Shown: one piece after another, positions 1 to 5,953 of the stretch
How the letters are laid out: each line of letters opens with the position of its first letter
How positions within the stretch are numbered: position 1 is the first letter of the stretch
NCBI GenBank assembly: GCA_020056865.1
Contig: JAGVGX010000193.1
Coordinates: 1-6,716, forward strand
DNA length: 6,716 nt
Direction of reading: 5' to 3'
From: Desulfobacterales bacterium
GTDB lineage: Bacteria; Desulfobacterota; Desulfobacteria; Desulfobacterales; BuS5
Position numbers and translations under genes: made by a program
Notes under the pieces: model-generated
What the model saw: only the letters and a program-made list of their open reading frames with translations
Database searches by the model: none
Told to the model about the DNA's origin: nothing

Positions 1-35
1 ATTCATTCATGATTTTGTAAACAATTATTTTAAAT

Positions 36-42
36 GGGGGAA
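36..42 (+). promoter_or_regulatory. Ribosome binding site of the acyl-CoA dehydrogenase
   Basis: The G-rich stretch GGGGGAA lies seven bases before the ATG at 49. It is too close to the in-frame ATGs at 34 and 43 to serve them, so it selects ATG 49. It is not a textbook AGGAGG, so strength is uncertain. Confidence 0.55.
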
Positions 43-48
43 ATGATC

Positions 49-1245
49 ATGATAGATTTCAGTCTCACCAGGGAACAAATAGCCGTTCAAAAATCTGTGA
101 GGGAGTTTTGCAGAAAAGAAATTATACCCATTGCGTTTGAACTCGATCAGATTCCGGATCCGGCTTTAGTATATCCACAAATTGTTGAACTGATGAATAA
201 AGGTGCCGAACTGGATTTGCATTTGATGGTGATCCCTGAGGAATATGGCGGCGTTGGCTTTGACAACAGGACCATAGGTATCGTTTTTGAAGAACTCGCC
301 GCGGCTGATGCGGGTTTTGCCGGGAATTTCGGTATTAGTAATATTGCATGGCTCCCTCTGCTCATCGGCGGTACCAACGACCAGAAAGAAAAATGGCTCA
401 GGATGGCGGTAGAAGATGATGGCGGACTTTTTATCGCCTCTTGGGCCGTTACCGAACCCCACGGAATTGGAATGGATACTGAAAAAATGTGGGCAACCGG
501 CCAGTTTAGCGTAAACCTGAAAACCAAAGCGACACTGGAAGGCAGCTCTTACAGAATTGATGGCGAAAAATGTTTTATTACCGGCGGGAGTATTTCCAAA
601 ATTTGTATCGTACTTGCGGATACACCCGAAGGCCCAAGTCACTTTATCGTACCGACAGACACACCGGGATTTAAAGTTGAAAGATTCGAAAACCTCATGG
701 GCCACAGAAACATGAGTAATGCTGCCCTCAGTTTTAACGGGGTTAAAATTGCCAAAGAAAATCTCATTTCAGGTATTGAGGGTAATGGTGTCGGTGAAAT
801 GATGGGAGTTTTGGGCTACTCGGATCCATGGGTTGCAGCACTGGCGCTGGGGCTTTCAAGGGCGGCATATGAAGCTTCTCTTAATTATGCAAAATCACGA
901 TTTATTGGCGGTAAACCGATTCTTCAGTTTCAGGCAATCGGAATGATGATATCCGATATGTCAATGATGATAGAGGCAGCAAGGGCAATGACATGGCGGG
1001 CCTTGTGGACAAATGATACGCAGGCGAGCCCTGATTCAAGACTCTCGGCTCTTGCCAAGGTTTTTGCAAGTGATACCGCGATGAAAGTGACAACAGATGC
1101 TGTTCAGGTTTACGGCGGGGCAGGGTATATGAAAGAGAATCCGGTTGAAAAGTATATGCGTGATGCGAAAGTAACTCAGATATATGAGGGAACCAATCAA
1201 TTATTACGAATTATTGCAAGTATCATGCTGTTTTTGGAAACGTAA
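49..1245 (+). CDS. Acyl-CoA dehydrogenase family flavoprotein
   Basis: FAD-dependent alpha,beta-dehydrogenation of an acyl-CoA thioester, cytoplasmic, normally passing electrons to an electron-transfer flavoprotein. The 398-residue product has the usual order: N-terminal helical domain (about 1-125, with IPEEYGGVGF), middle beta domain starting at the TEP motif (residues 135-137), and C-terminal helical domain with RFIGGKPI (R284), VYGGAGYM and YEGTNQ. E380 of YEGTNQ is at the position of the catalytic base of medium- and short-chain acyl-CoA dehydrogenases. Start 49 was chosen over 34 and 43 because of the ribosome site. Oddities: the usual TEPxAGSD is TEPHGIGMD, and the TEP-to-FITGG segment is roughly ten residues longer than usual; the C-terminus is ASIMLFLET rather than an IARxLLG-like end. 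Substrate unknown; a CoA ester from a catabolic pathway is likely from the neighbours. The family call is firm. Confidence 0.93.
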   Translation: MIDFSLTREQIAVQKSVREFCRKEIIPIAFELDQIPDPALVYPQIVELMNKGAELDLHLMVIPEEYGGVGFDNRTIGIVFEELAAADAGFAGNFGISNIAWLPLLIGGTNDQKEKWLRMAVEDDGGLFIASWAVTEPHGIGMDTEKMWATGQFSVNLKTKATLEGSSYRIDGEKCFITGGSISKICIVLADTPEGPSHFIVPTDTPGFKVERFENLMGHRNMSNAALSFNGVKIAKENLISGIEGNGVGEMMGVLGYSDPWVAALALGLSRAAYEASLNYAKSRFIGGKPILQFQAIGMMISDMSMMIEAARAMTWRALWTNDTQASPDSRLSALAKVFASDTAMKVTTDAVQVYGGAGYMKENPVEKYMRDAKVTQIYEGTNQLLRIIASIMLFLET

Positions 1246-1252
1246 CGGCCGG

Positions 1253-1290
1253 TGTCGATGGTAAAGTTAAAATGTACCCCTTTGGGTAAG
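1253..1290 (+). mobile_element. Possible solo end of an IS21-type element
   Basis: The stretch begins TGTCGATGG and contains the string AAAATGTACCCCTTTGGG, which from memory resembles terminal repeats of IS21-family elements (5' TG, then an AAAATGTACCC-like motif). No istA or istB coding remains are present and no matching opposite end is visible. It is therefore at most a relic, and the assignment rests on motif memory alone. Confidence 0.22.
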
Positions 1291-1365
1291 GGACTCGGCA
1301 AATATTTATTTACCGTTTATAATGCCACTATTTTTAATTCGCTTTCAAGATGAGACTAACAACTG

Positions 1366-1421
1366 GTCTAAGACCCGTATCCGTGCTTTCAGCACTTACT
1401 AATACGGCAATAAGTCTTTAG
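1366..1421. repeat. Composite palindrome (three stacked inverted repeats)
   Basis: From outside in: CTAAGAC (1368-1374) faces GTCTTTAG (1414-1421) with one extra base; CCGTAT (1375-1380) faces ATACGG (1402-1407) exactly; GTGCT (1383-1387) faces AGCAC (1391-1395) across TTC. GGTCTAAGACC (1365-1375) is also a small palindrome by itself. No T-run follows on either strand, so it does not look like an intrinsic terminator. It could be a structured RNA, a mobile-element end or a protein-binding site; no family is recognised. Confidence 0.6.
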
Positions 1422-1511
1422 ACATGGTCAAACAGGTAACTTATCTAAAACACGAGGCTATTTATAAACAATTTATGTATAAAGAAAACCGGATTTATTA
1501 GTAATTTAAGC

Positions 1512-1532
1512 CCACCGACTTATAGTCTGTGG
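1512..1532. repeat. Hairpin upstream of the AIR-synthase-like gene
   Basis: CCACCGAC (1512-1519) faces GTCTGTGG (1525-1532) across the loop TTATA, eight positions with one mismatch. It lies about 50 bases before the AIR-synthase-like start. A mixed sequence follows rather than a clean T-run, so terminator function for the upstream gene is possible but not supported. Confidence 0.45.
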
Positions 1533-1570
1533 TTGTCTAGTTTTTAACCGGCCACTACTGGGACTGCATA

Positions 1571-1576
1571 TATAAT
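1571..1576 (+). promoter_or_regulatory. TATAAT, possible -10 element
   Basis: A perfect TATAAT ends seven bases before ATG 1584. No good -35 hexamer is found at 16-18 bases. If used, transcription would start at or next to the ATG, giving a leaderless or nearly leaderless message, which would fit the absence of a Shine-Dalgarno. In AT-rich DNA the hexamer may be chance. Confidence 0.28.
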
Positions 1577-1583
1577 AAAAATT

Positions 1584-2555
1584 ATGGTTATTAATATGAA
1601 TATCAGGAAGATAGCAGAAAAAATTCGGGGTTTTGAAGGGATATCATACAAGAGACAGATTAGAATGATTAATGACAGCATTAAAAATTCGGGAATGAAT
1701 ATAAATTTAGATGAGGATGGTGTTGTATTTAAAGCAGGCGATGAGTATTGTGTGGCTGCATGTGATGCAATACAGCAGGAACTGTGCAGTAAAGCACCCT
1801 ATAATGCGGGCCGCGCCGCTATCGTCGCATCTGTCAATGATATTTATGCAATGGGAGGCAGACCCCTTGTAATTTTAAATGCCGTCGGAGCTGAGAATAA
1901 AAATGATATTGGCGCAATAGTAAAAGGAATGGCTGACGCAGCATCACTATTCGGTTTGAAGATAAATGGGGGCCATTTACTCCCAATTGGCACAAAAAAC
2001 AGTGTATCGGTAACGATCATCGGAAAAGCAAAAAATCCTATTAAAAGCACGACCTTAAAAAAGGAAGACCGTCTTATCCTGATTTCGGATTTAATAGGGG
2101 AGCAGTCGCCGGCATGGAAATTCAGCTGGAATTCAACTTTTGACAAATCGCAACGAAAGGTTAGAAGCAATTATAATGTAATTGGCAGCCTTTCAGAAAA
2201 GGGTTGTTTTACAGCCGGCAAAGATATTTCAAGTGCTGGAATTTTAGGGACAGTCTCAATATTACTGGAATCTTCCGGAAAGGGTTCGGTTCTTGATCTT
2301 GAAAAAATTGATTCGCCACCGGGAGTGGATCGTATTGACTGGTTTCGATCTTTTTTAAGTTTTGGATTTATATTTGGGGTAAAAAAAAATAATGTTGAGG
2401 ATGTTGCAAAACGAATAAAAAAGTGTGGGCTATGCGCGAATATCATCGGAACAGTAGATGACAGCAACGCTGTCTTCATTAAAAAAGGCAATGATACAGA
2501 ACTGTTATTTGATTGGAGCATAGATAAAATATTAAAAGAAGAAATTTTGTATTGA
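1584..2555 (+). CDS. AIR synthase-related (PurM-like) protein, close to the sll0787-type family
   Basis: Member of the PurM/ThiL/HypE/SelD ATP-binding superfamily; the reaction is not known. The 323-residue product has a PurM N-domain segment with VNDIYAMGGRPL (N85, D86), the equivalent of the conserved ND in PurM and ThiL; a GGH motif (129-131) where PurM has GGET; and a C-domain beginning with KDISSAGILGT (from K213) followed by a conserved PPGV/FLSFGF segment. Length and these blocks look most like the cyanobacterial sll0787-type AIR-synthase-related proteins; the N-terminus (IAEKIRGFEGISYKR) also recalls methanogenesis marker 2 proteins. Start 1584 is uncertain: ATG 1596 is an alternative, and neither has a Shine-Dalgarno. 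It stands alone between a gene-free region and an IS relic, and none of the usual partners of purine, thiamine or hydrogenase maturation are nearby. The C-terminus appears complete. Superfamily firm, subfamily moderate. Confidence 0.82.
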   Translation: MVINMNIRKIAEKIRGFEGISYKRQIRMINDSIKNSGMNINLDEDGVVFKAGDEYCVAACDAIQQELCSKAPYNAGRAAIVASVNDIYAMGGRPLVILNAVGAENKNDIGAIVKGMADAASLFGLKINGGHLLPIGTKNSVSVTIIGKAKNPIKSTTLKKEDRLILISDLIGEQSPAWKFSWNSTFDKSQRKVRSNYNVIGSLSEKGCFTAGKDISSAGILGTVSILLESSGKGSVLDLEKIDSPPGVDRIDWFRSFLSFGFIFGVKKNNVEDVAKRIKKCGLCANIIGTVDDSNAVFIKKGNDTELLFDWSIDKILKEEILY

Positions 2556-3296
2556 TGAATTTTATTCTAATTTGTGGCTCATAACAATTTACAGCCGATT
2601 TTACGGGCTGATGAGACAAGCAAGCATTTAACAGGCGCAAGGGAAGTTCAGGTTCTCAAAAGCGCCGGTTAAATCGATAGCTAAATTCATTCAGGTATTT
2701 CTGAAGATATTGAGATGAAACTCCATGAAACGTGCCGTTCAAAAATTGTTTCAGATTTCCGATTACAATATGAACCATAGGCAACCATTTCCCAGCTTCT
2801 TTTTAAAGAGTTACTTTTTTTTTATGATTATGCTTTTCACTGATCACGTTAAGATCAGGAAAAGCATCGGTTTTAACTGTTTAACCTTCTTCCAAATGTC
2901 TTTCAATAAATTGGCTAACCGTTTCTTTCGATATAGTACTTACGGCCTCAGCAGCCATATATCCGGCTTTAGTTCCTCGTGTTTCAACGGCAACCAGTGT
3001 CGGCTTTTTTCGCGCAGCGCCGCTACCTTATTTTCCAGTTTTTTTTCCACCCACATATGCGTCATCAAATTCTATAAACTGATGAAGTTTATATACACGA
3101 TCCCTGTCAGTCATGGCGGTACGGATTTTTCTCAACATCTTGCGAGCCGTCGGCCAGGATACGCCAATGTGTTTAGACAAACGGAGCGCAGATATGCCTC
3201 CCTTGTCAGACGCTACCAGATATATTGCCCAAAACCATTTAACCAAGTTGTCCGGTTAGGTTTTTGCATATTTTTAATGGTGAAAAAAATGAAAAT
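2556..3296 (-). mobile_element. IS1595-family insertion sequence relic
   Basis: The stretch between the AIR-synthase-like stop and the hydrolase ribosome site is almost entirely taken by a minus-strand transposase remnant. I could not find matching terminal inverted repeats or a target duplication in the short flanks, so the limits are the flanking gene boundaries rather than true element ends. The insertion splits what may once have been one transcription unit. Confidence 0.6.
2581..3258 (-). pseudogene. Broken IS1595-family transposase
   Basis: Read on the minus strand from about 3258 to 2581, one continuous frame gives clear IS1595-type blocks: KWFWAIYLVASDKGGISAL, then FDDAYVGG (first catalytic Asp), then TLVAVETRGTKAGY, TVKTDAFPDLN (second Asp), WLPMVHIVIGNLKQFLNGTFHG and FSYRFNRRF. 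The frame is interrupted by TAA at 3256-3258, 3028-3030, 2881-2883 and 2803-2805 and by TGA at 2656-2658; the TGA replaces the W expected after NRRF. No frameshift is needed. The N-terminal zinc-ribbon part is missing, because upstream of 3258 the frame soon meets another stop and no Cys pairs are seen. The C-terminal end near 2581 runs on without a clear stop towards the AIR-synthase-like gene. Certainly non-functional as it stands. The only unbroken piece is the stretch from TTG 3246 to 3028 (72 codons). Confidence 0.88.
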
Positions 3297-3302
3297 AAGG
3301 AG
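3297..3302 (+). promoter_or_regulatory. Ribosome binding site of the alpha/beta hydrolase
   Basis: AAGGAG with six bases to ATG 3309. It rules out the longer in-frame reading from TTG 3264, which would place this site inside the gene and has no ribosome site of its own. Confidence 0.85.
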
Positions 3303-3308
3303 TCAAAA

Positions 3309-4244
3309 ATGTCTCAGGAGATAAAATTTAATCATGAATTTTGGGATATTGGGGACATAAAAATGCATGTTGTTACAGCAGGAGAAGGTCGGCCGCTTAT
3401 ACTGCTTCATGGTTTCCCTGAACTCTGGTATTCATGGAGAAAACTTATTCCGCGCCTTGCAGAAAAATTTCGTGTGATTGTTCCTGATTTAAGAGGATAC
3501 GGACAAAGCGAGATAACAAAAGAAGGCTATGATCTTAATACACTCTCTAATGATGTTGCTGAATTAATAGATAAGGCAGGCGGGAAAGCAATATTGGCAG
3601 GGCATGACTGGGGTGGTGTGATCGGCTGGCACACAGCGACCGTTTATCCCGATAAAGTCGAAGCATATATTGCAATCGCCGCCCCGCATATCTCAAGGTA
3701 TTTTAAGGTTATGCTTACCAGTCCCAAACAGTTTATATTAAGCCAGTATGTTCTTTTTTTTCAAATTCCATTTATCCCTGAGCGTTTAATGTCTATGAGG
3801 CGTGGCAAGTTGTTATCCATACTTTTCAACTTAAGTTCTGTAAGAAAAGGAGCATGTACTGATGAAGAGATGGATGTATACAGGGATGCATGGAAAAATG
3901 TGGTTTCTATTCGCGCCGGTGTGAATTATTATCGTAAATTAATGCAAGGGATATTAAAAACTCTATGGTTTTTAAAAGGCAAAAAAATAAGATGTCCGGT
4001 ATGTGTTGTATGGGGCGACAATGATTGGTTTTTGTCAAAACCCCTTACCGAGCATCTTGAAAAATACTGCAATCAACCGCCTGATGTGCATATAATACCA
4101 AATTGCGGGCACTGGATATCTCAGGAAGAGCCTGATAAACTTTATAATATTATGATTAACTTTATGGAAAAATATGGCGTAAAAACCCCGCCATTTATGG
4201 CGGGTATAGCGGGGATGAAACGTCATCCTTTAAAGGAGGATTAA
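3309..4244 (+). CDS. Alpha/beta hydrolase, epoxide-hydrolase-like
   Basis: Cytoplasmic hydrolase of 311 residues. HGFPE (34-38) is the HGxP oxyanion-hole motif of epoxide hydrolases and related dehalogenases; GHDWGG (98-103) carries an Asp nucleophile (D100), which points to epoxide hydrolase/haloalkane dehalogenase chemistry rather than a Ser esterase; WGDND (235-239) supplies the acid (likely D239) and CGHW the His (H268). The cap region holds QYVLFFQIP (Y147) and NYYR (Y207/Y208), matching the paired cap tyrosines that activate epoxides. Fluoroacetate dehalogenases usually have HDRGG, so that is less likely. The family-like part ends near Y289; the last 22 residues form an extra tail whose DNA contains two hairpins. 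It is first in a tight operon, four bases before the DUF35 gene. The natural substrate is unknown; a role on a pathway intermediate is inferred from position. Confidence 0.92.
   Translation: MSQEIKFNHEFWDIGDIKMHVVTAGEGRPLILLHGFPELWYSWRKLIPRLAEKFRVIVPDLRGYGQSEITKEGYDLNTLSNDVAELIDKAGGKAILAGHDWGGVIGWHTATVYPDKVEAYIAIAAPHISRYFKVMLTSPKQFILSQYVLFFQIPFIPERLMSMRRGKLLSILFNLSSVRKGACTDEEMDVYRDAWKNVVSIRAGVNYYRKLMQGILKTLWFLKGKKIRCPVCVVWGDNDWFLSKPLTEHLEKYCNQPPDVHIIPNCGHWISQEEPDKLYNIMINFMEKYGVKTPPFMAGIAGMKRHPLKED
4187..4228 (+). repeat. Two tandem hairpins inside the hydrolase 3' end
   Basis: Hairpin 1: CCCGCCAT (4187-4194) faces ATGGCGGG (4197-4204) exactly; in RNA the loop would be about four bases. Hairpin 2: GGATGA (4213-4218) faces TCATCC (4223-4228) exactly across AACG, with possible G-T pairs extending it. 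Both lie in frame in the last codons of the hydrolase, and the second ends six bases before the GGAGG of the next gene. They could be a short palindromic repeat that extended the gene, or an RNA element acting on stability or on translation of the DUF35 gene. Confidence 0.75.
4235..4239 (+). promoter_or_regulatory. Ribosome binding site of the DUF35 gene
   Basis: AAAGGAGG ending at 4239, with nine bases to ATG 4249. It lies over the last codons of the hydrolase, so the two genes are probably translationally coupled. Confidence 0.85.
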
Positions 4245-4248
4245 GCGT

Positions 4249-4698
4249 ATGGAACAAACAAGAATACAACTAAAAGAAAATGAAATGTGGGTCAGAGAAA
4301 ATATACTGAAACTGCCGGAAACTTCAGAGGCGTCCCCTCGTTTAATCGCTGGTAAATGTGAGCAATGCGGTGATGTGTCTTTCCCAAAAAAAGAAAGATG
4401 CGGGATTTGTTCATCCAAAGTTATCAATCAAATTTATTTGGAAAAAACAGCCAAAATAGCTTCTTATACGATTGTTCATCGATCCGTTCCGGGGTATCAT
4501 CTGCCAAATATCGTGGCGATGCTAAAATTTAAAGAGGATGATTCATTACTGGTTATTTCACAAATAAAAAATATTGCACCTGAAGAGGTAAAATCAGGGA
4601 TGGAAGTGGAGTTGATTATTGATCAGCTTTCGGAAAATTGGATGACCGGAAAAAAAATTATGGGGTATGCATTTCAACCTGTCAGAGGAGATAGATAG
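4249..4698 (+). CDS. DUF35 Zn-ribbon/OB-fold protein, thiolase partner
   Basis: A 149-residue protein with the standard DUF35 order: an N-terminal helix (about 1-30), a rubredoxin-like zinc ribbon with CEQC (C37, C40) and CGIC (C51, C54), then an OB-fold beta domain (about 65-140) containing ASYTIVHRSVPGY. Length and all four Cys are normal for the family. Known relatives bind thiolase-fold enzymes: archaeal acetoacetyl-CoA thiolase/HMG-CoA synthase complexes, the steroid side-chain system (ChsH2 with the Ltp2 aldolase), and BbsA with BbsB in anaerobic toluene breakdown. In those complexes the OB-fold can help to hold the CoA part. Here the thiolase gene begins one base after its stop, so it is almost certainly the subunit of that enzyme. 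It has no catalytic role of its own that can be seen. Confidence 0.92.
   Translation: MEQTRIQLKENEMWVRENILKLPETSEASPRLIAGKCEQCGDVSFPKKERCGICSSKVINQIYLEKTAKIASYTIVHRSVPGYHLPNIVAMLKFKEDDSLLVISQIKNIAPEEVKSGMEVELIIDQLSENWMTGKKIMGYAFQPVRGDR
4686..4690 (+). promoter_or_regulatory. Ribosome binding site of the thiolase
   Basis: AGGAG with nine bases to ATG 4700, placed in the last codons of the DUF35 gene. It selects ATG 4700 over the in-frame ATG at 4667, which would overlap the DUF35 gene and add residues with no family match. Confidence 0.85.
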
Positions 4699-4699
4699 C

Positions 4700-5884
4700 A
4701 TGAGAGACGTATATATATTTGGAGCCGGCATGACAAAATTCGGATTGTACGACGGAATTAAAATGCCGGTAAAGTCGTCCCATGAATTGGGTAAAGAGGC
4801 TTGTCTTAAAGCGATTGATTATGCGGGTATCGATCATAGAAAAATCGAGAGTGCTTTTTGCGGAACCGTTGCTTCAATACCCTGTTGCGCACAGATGGTT
4901 CTTGCATTGTGCGGGATATCGGGAATACCCACATATAATCATGAAAACGGCTGCGCCAGCAGCTCCAGCGCTTTAAAACATGCCTGGTTATCTATCGCTT
5001 CCGGTATGTGCGATACCGCTATTGTATTTGGTGTGGAATGCTGGTCCCATTTAATGCAAGCAGGCGGCGGAATGGCAATGGCAGGAATGGCCTCTCCTCC
5101 GCCCGGAAACAATTTAAATCAGGATGTTGCAGGTGCATTCGGGCCTGCATTACTGGCTATGGTGGGAAGAGCCCATATGGATGCATTCGGGACCACCGTT
5201 GAACAATTCGCTAAAGTAGCAGTAAAAAATAAAAGAAATGCTGCCATGAATTCAAATGCACACTTCCAAAAGCCTGTTACACTTGAGGAGGTACTAAATT
5301 CGAAAATGATTTGTGATCCGCTCACCAAACTTCAGTGCTGTCCCAATTCGGATGGTGCCGCTGCAATGATAATCGGCACAGGGGACATTGCACGAAGACA
5401 CACAACGAAACCTGTGAAGATTGAAGCTATAACACAATTATCATCACCCTATAAAGGCCTGGCCGGTGATCTAAGCGGTTTTAAATGTTTTGTAGATGCT
5501 TCGAAACAGGCATATAATTTATGCGGCATAGGGCCTCAGGATCTGGATGTCGTTGAAGTCCATGATGATTTCACAACTCTGGAAATTGTCGCTTATGAAG
5601 ATATCGGTCTTTGCAATCGTGGAGAAGGCGGCGAATTCATTGATAAAGGCCTTTCCGATTATGGCGGCAAGGTCGTTGTAAGTCCAAGCGGCGGTTTGCT
5701 GGGAAAAGGGCACCCTATGGGTGCGACAGGTGTTGCACAGATTTTAGAATTGTTCTGGCAAGTGAGGGGAGAATGTGGTGAGAGGCAAGTAAAAGACGCT
5801 AAGGTCGGTTTGGCGCACAATGGTGGAGGGATTGGTGAAGGATTTGAACCGGGAGCCACTACCATTACAATTGTTTCAATATAG
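4700..5884 (+). CDS. SCP2-type thiolase-like enzyme (thiolase or aldolase with DUF35 partner)
   Basis: Thiolase-fold protein of 394 residues, starting RDVYIFGAGMTKFG as usual for lipid-transfer-protein/SCP2 thiolases. The nucleophilic Cys is C85 in NGCASSSSA; H338 lies in GKGHPMGATG; H288 is in HDDF. The SCP2 thiolases typically have HDCF, whose Cys takes the acid/base role of the CxG Cys of classical thiolases. Here that Cys is Asp (D290), and the C-terminal CxG position reads HNGGG (373-377). The enzyme thus has only one of the two catalytic cysteines. It may therefore be a specialised C-C lyase such as a retro-aldolase (Ltp2-like) or an unusual acyl-CoA thiolase rather than a general acetyl-CoA acetyltransferase. 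It follows the DUF35 gene by one base, which supports a heteromeric complex. The stop is TAG. Family firm, reaction open. Confidence 0.9.
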   Translation: MRDVYIFGAGMTKFGLYDGIKMPVKSSHELGKEACLKAIDYAGIDHRKIESAFCGTVASIPCCAQMVLALCGISGIPTYNHENGCASSSSALKHAWLSIASGMCDTAIVFGVECWSHLMQAGGGMAMAGMASPPPGNNLNQDVAGAFGPALLAMVGRAHMDAFGTTVEQFAKVAVKNKRNAAMNSNAHFQKPVTLEEVLNSKMICDPLTKLQCCPNSDGAAAMIIGTGDIARRHTTKPVKIEAITQLSSPYKGLAGDLSGFKCFVDASKQAYNLCGIGPQDLDVVEVHDDFTTLEIVAYEDIGLCNRGEGGEFIDKGLSDYGGKVVVSPSGGLLGKGHPMGATGVAQILELFWQVRGECGERQVKDAKVGLAHNGGGIGEGFEPGATTITIVSI

Positions 5885-5940
5885 CGTATTTAAAGATATA
5901 TTATTTTAAAAAGCTGCCTCTATAAACCATTTAACTTTTT

Positions 5941-5946
5941 AAGGAG
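5941..5946 (+). promoter_or_regulatory. Ribosome binding site of the flavin oxidoreductase
   Basis: AAGGAG with seven bases to ATG 5954. The 69-base gap after the thiolase stop is AT-rich and shows no hairpin with a T-run, so read-through from the thiolase is likely. Confidence 0.85.
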
Positions 5947-5953
5947 ATTTAAA

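Larger units (their letters stand above)
1246..1583. other. 338-base gene-free region with inverted repeats
   Basis: No convincing coding frame is seen on either strand. Contents: a small hairpin at 1275-1288 (TACCC/GGGTA, loop CTTT); a larger composite palindrome at 1366-1421; a hairpin at 1512-1532; and a 7-base inverted pair, GGCCGGT at 1247-1253 with ACCGGCC at 1547-1553, that brackets nearly the whole gap. The stretch between about 1430 and 1510 is AT-rich and shows nothing clear. The brackets might mark a small non-autonomous element, but 7 bases is weak and no target duplication is seen. It could equally be a leader or the remains of several insertions. Confidence 0.6.

Noticed and set aside
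147..705. Minus-strand open frames across the acyl-CoA dehydrogenase
   Set aside because: They lie inside a clear acyl-CoA dehydrogenase gene and show no domain motifs or ribosome sites.
1366..1421. Group II intron domain V on the minus strand
   Set aside because: The arms and GAAA are suggestive, but the left arm has six extra bases, the tip closes as a three- or five-base loop rather than a tetraloop, and no intron protein or other domains lie nearby.
1547..1566. Cobalamin-riboswitch-like GCCACT...GGGA string
   Set aside because: The B12 box and the rest of the conserved core are absent before the start codon.
2592..2610. CAGCC/GGCTG inverted repeat as a terminator after the AIR-synthase-like gene
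   Set aside because: Only five pairs with a nine-base loop and no T-run after it, and the bases code for transposase residues on the minus strand.
2581..3258. Stop-codon reassignment or read-through making the transposase functional
   Set aside because: Neighbouring genes end normally at TAA, TGA and TAG, the transposase lacks its N-terminal zinc ribbon, and one stop replaces a conserved Trp. Decay is simpler.
2725..3324. Plus-strand open frame of 199 codons
   Set aside because: It lies opposite the IS1595 transposase remnant, has no family-like motifs, and overlaps the start of the well-supported hydrolase gene. It is a shadow frame.
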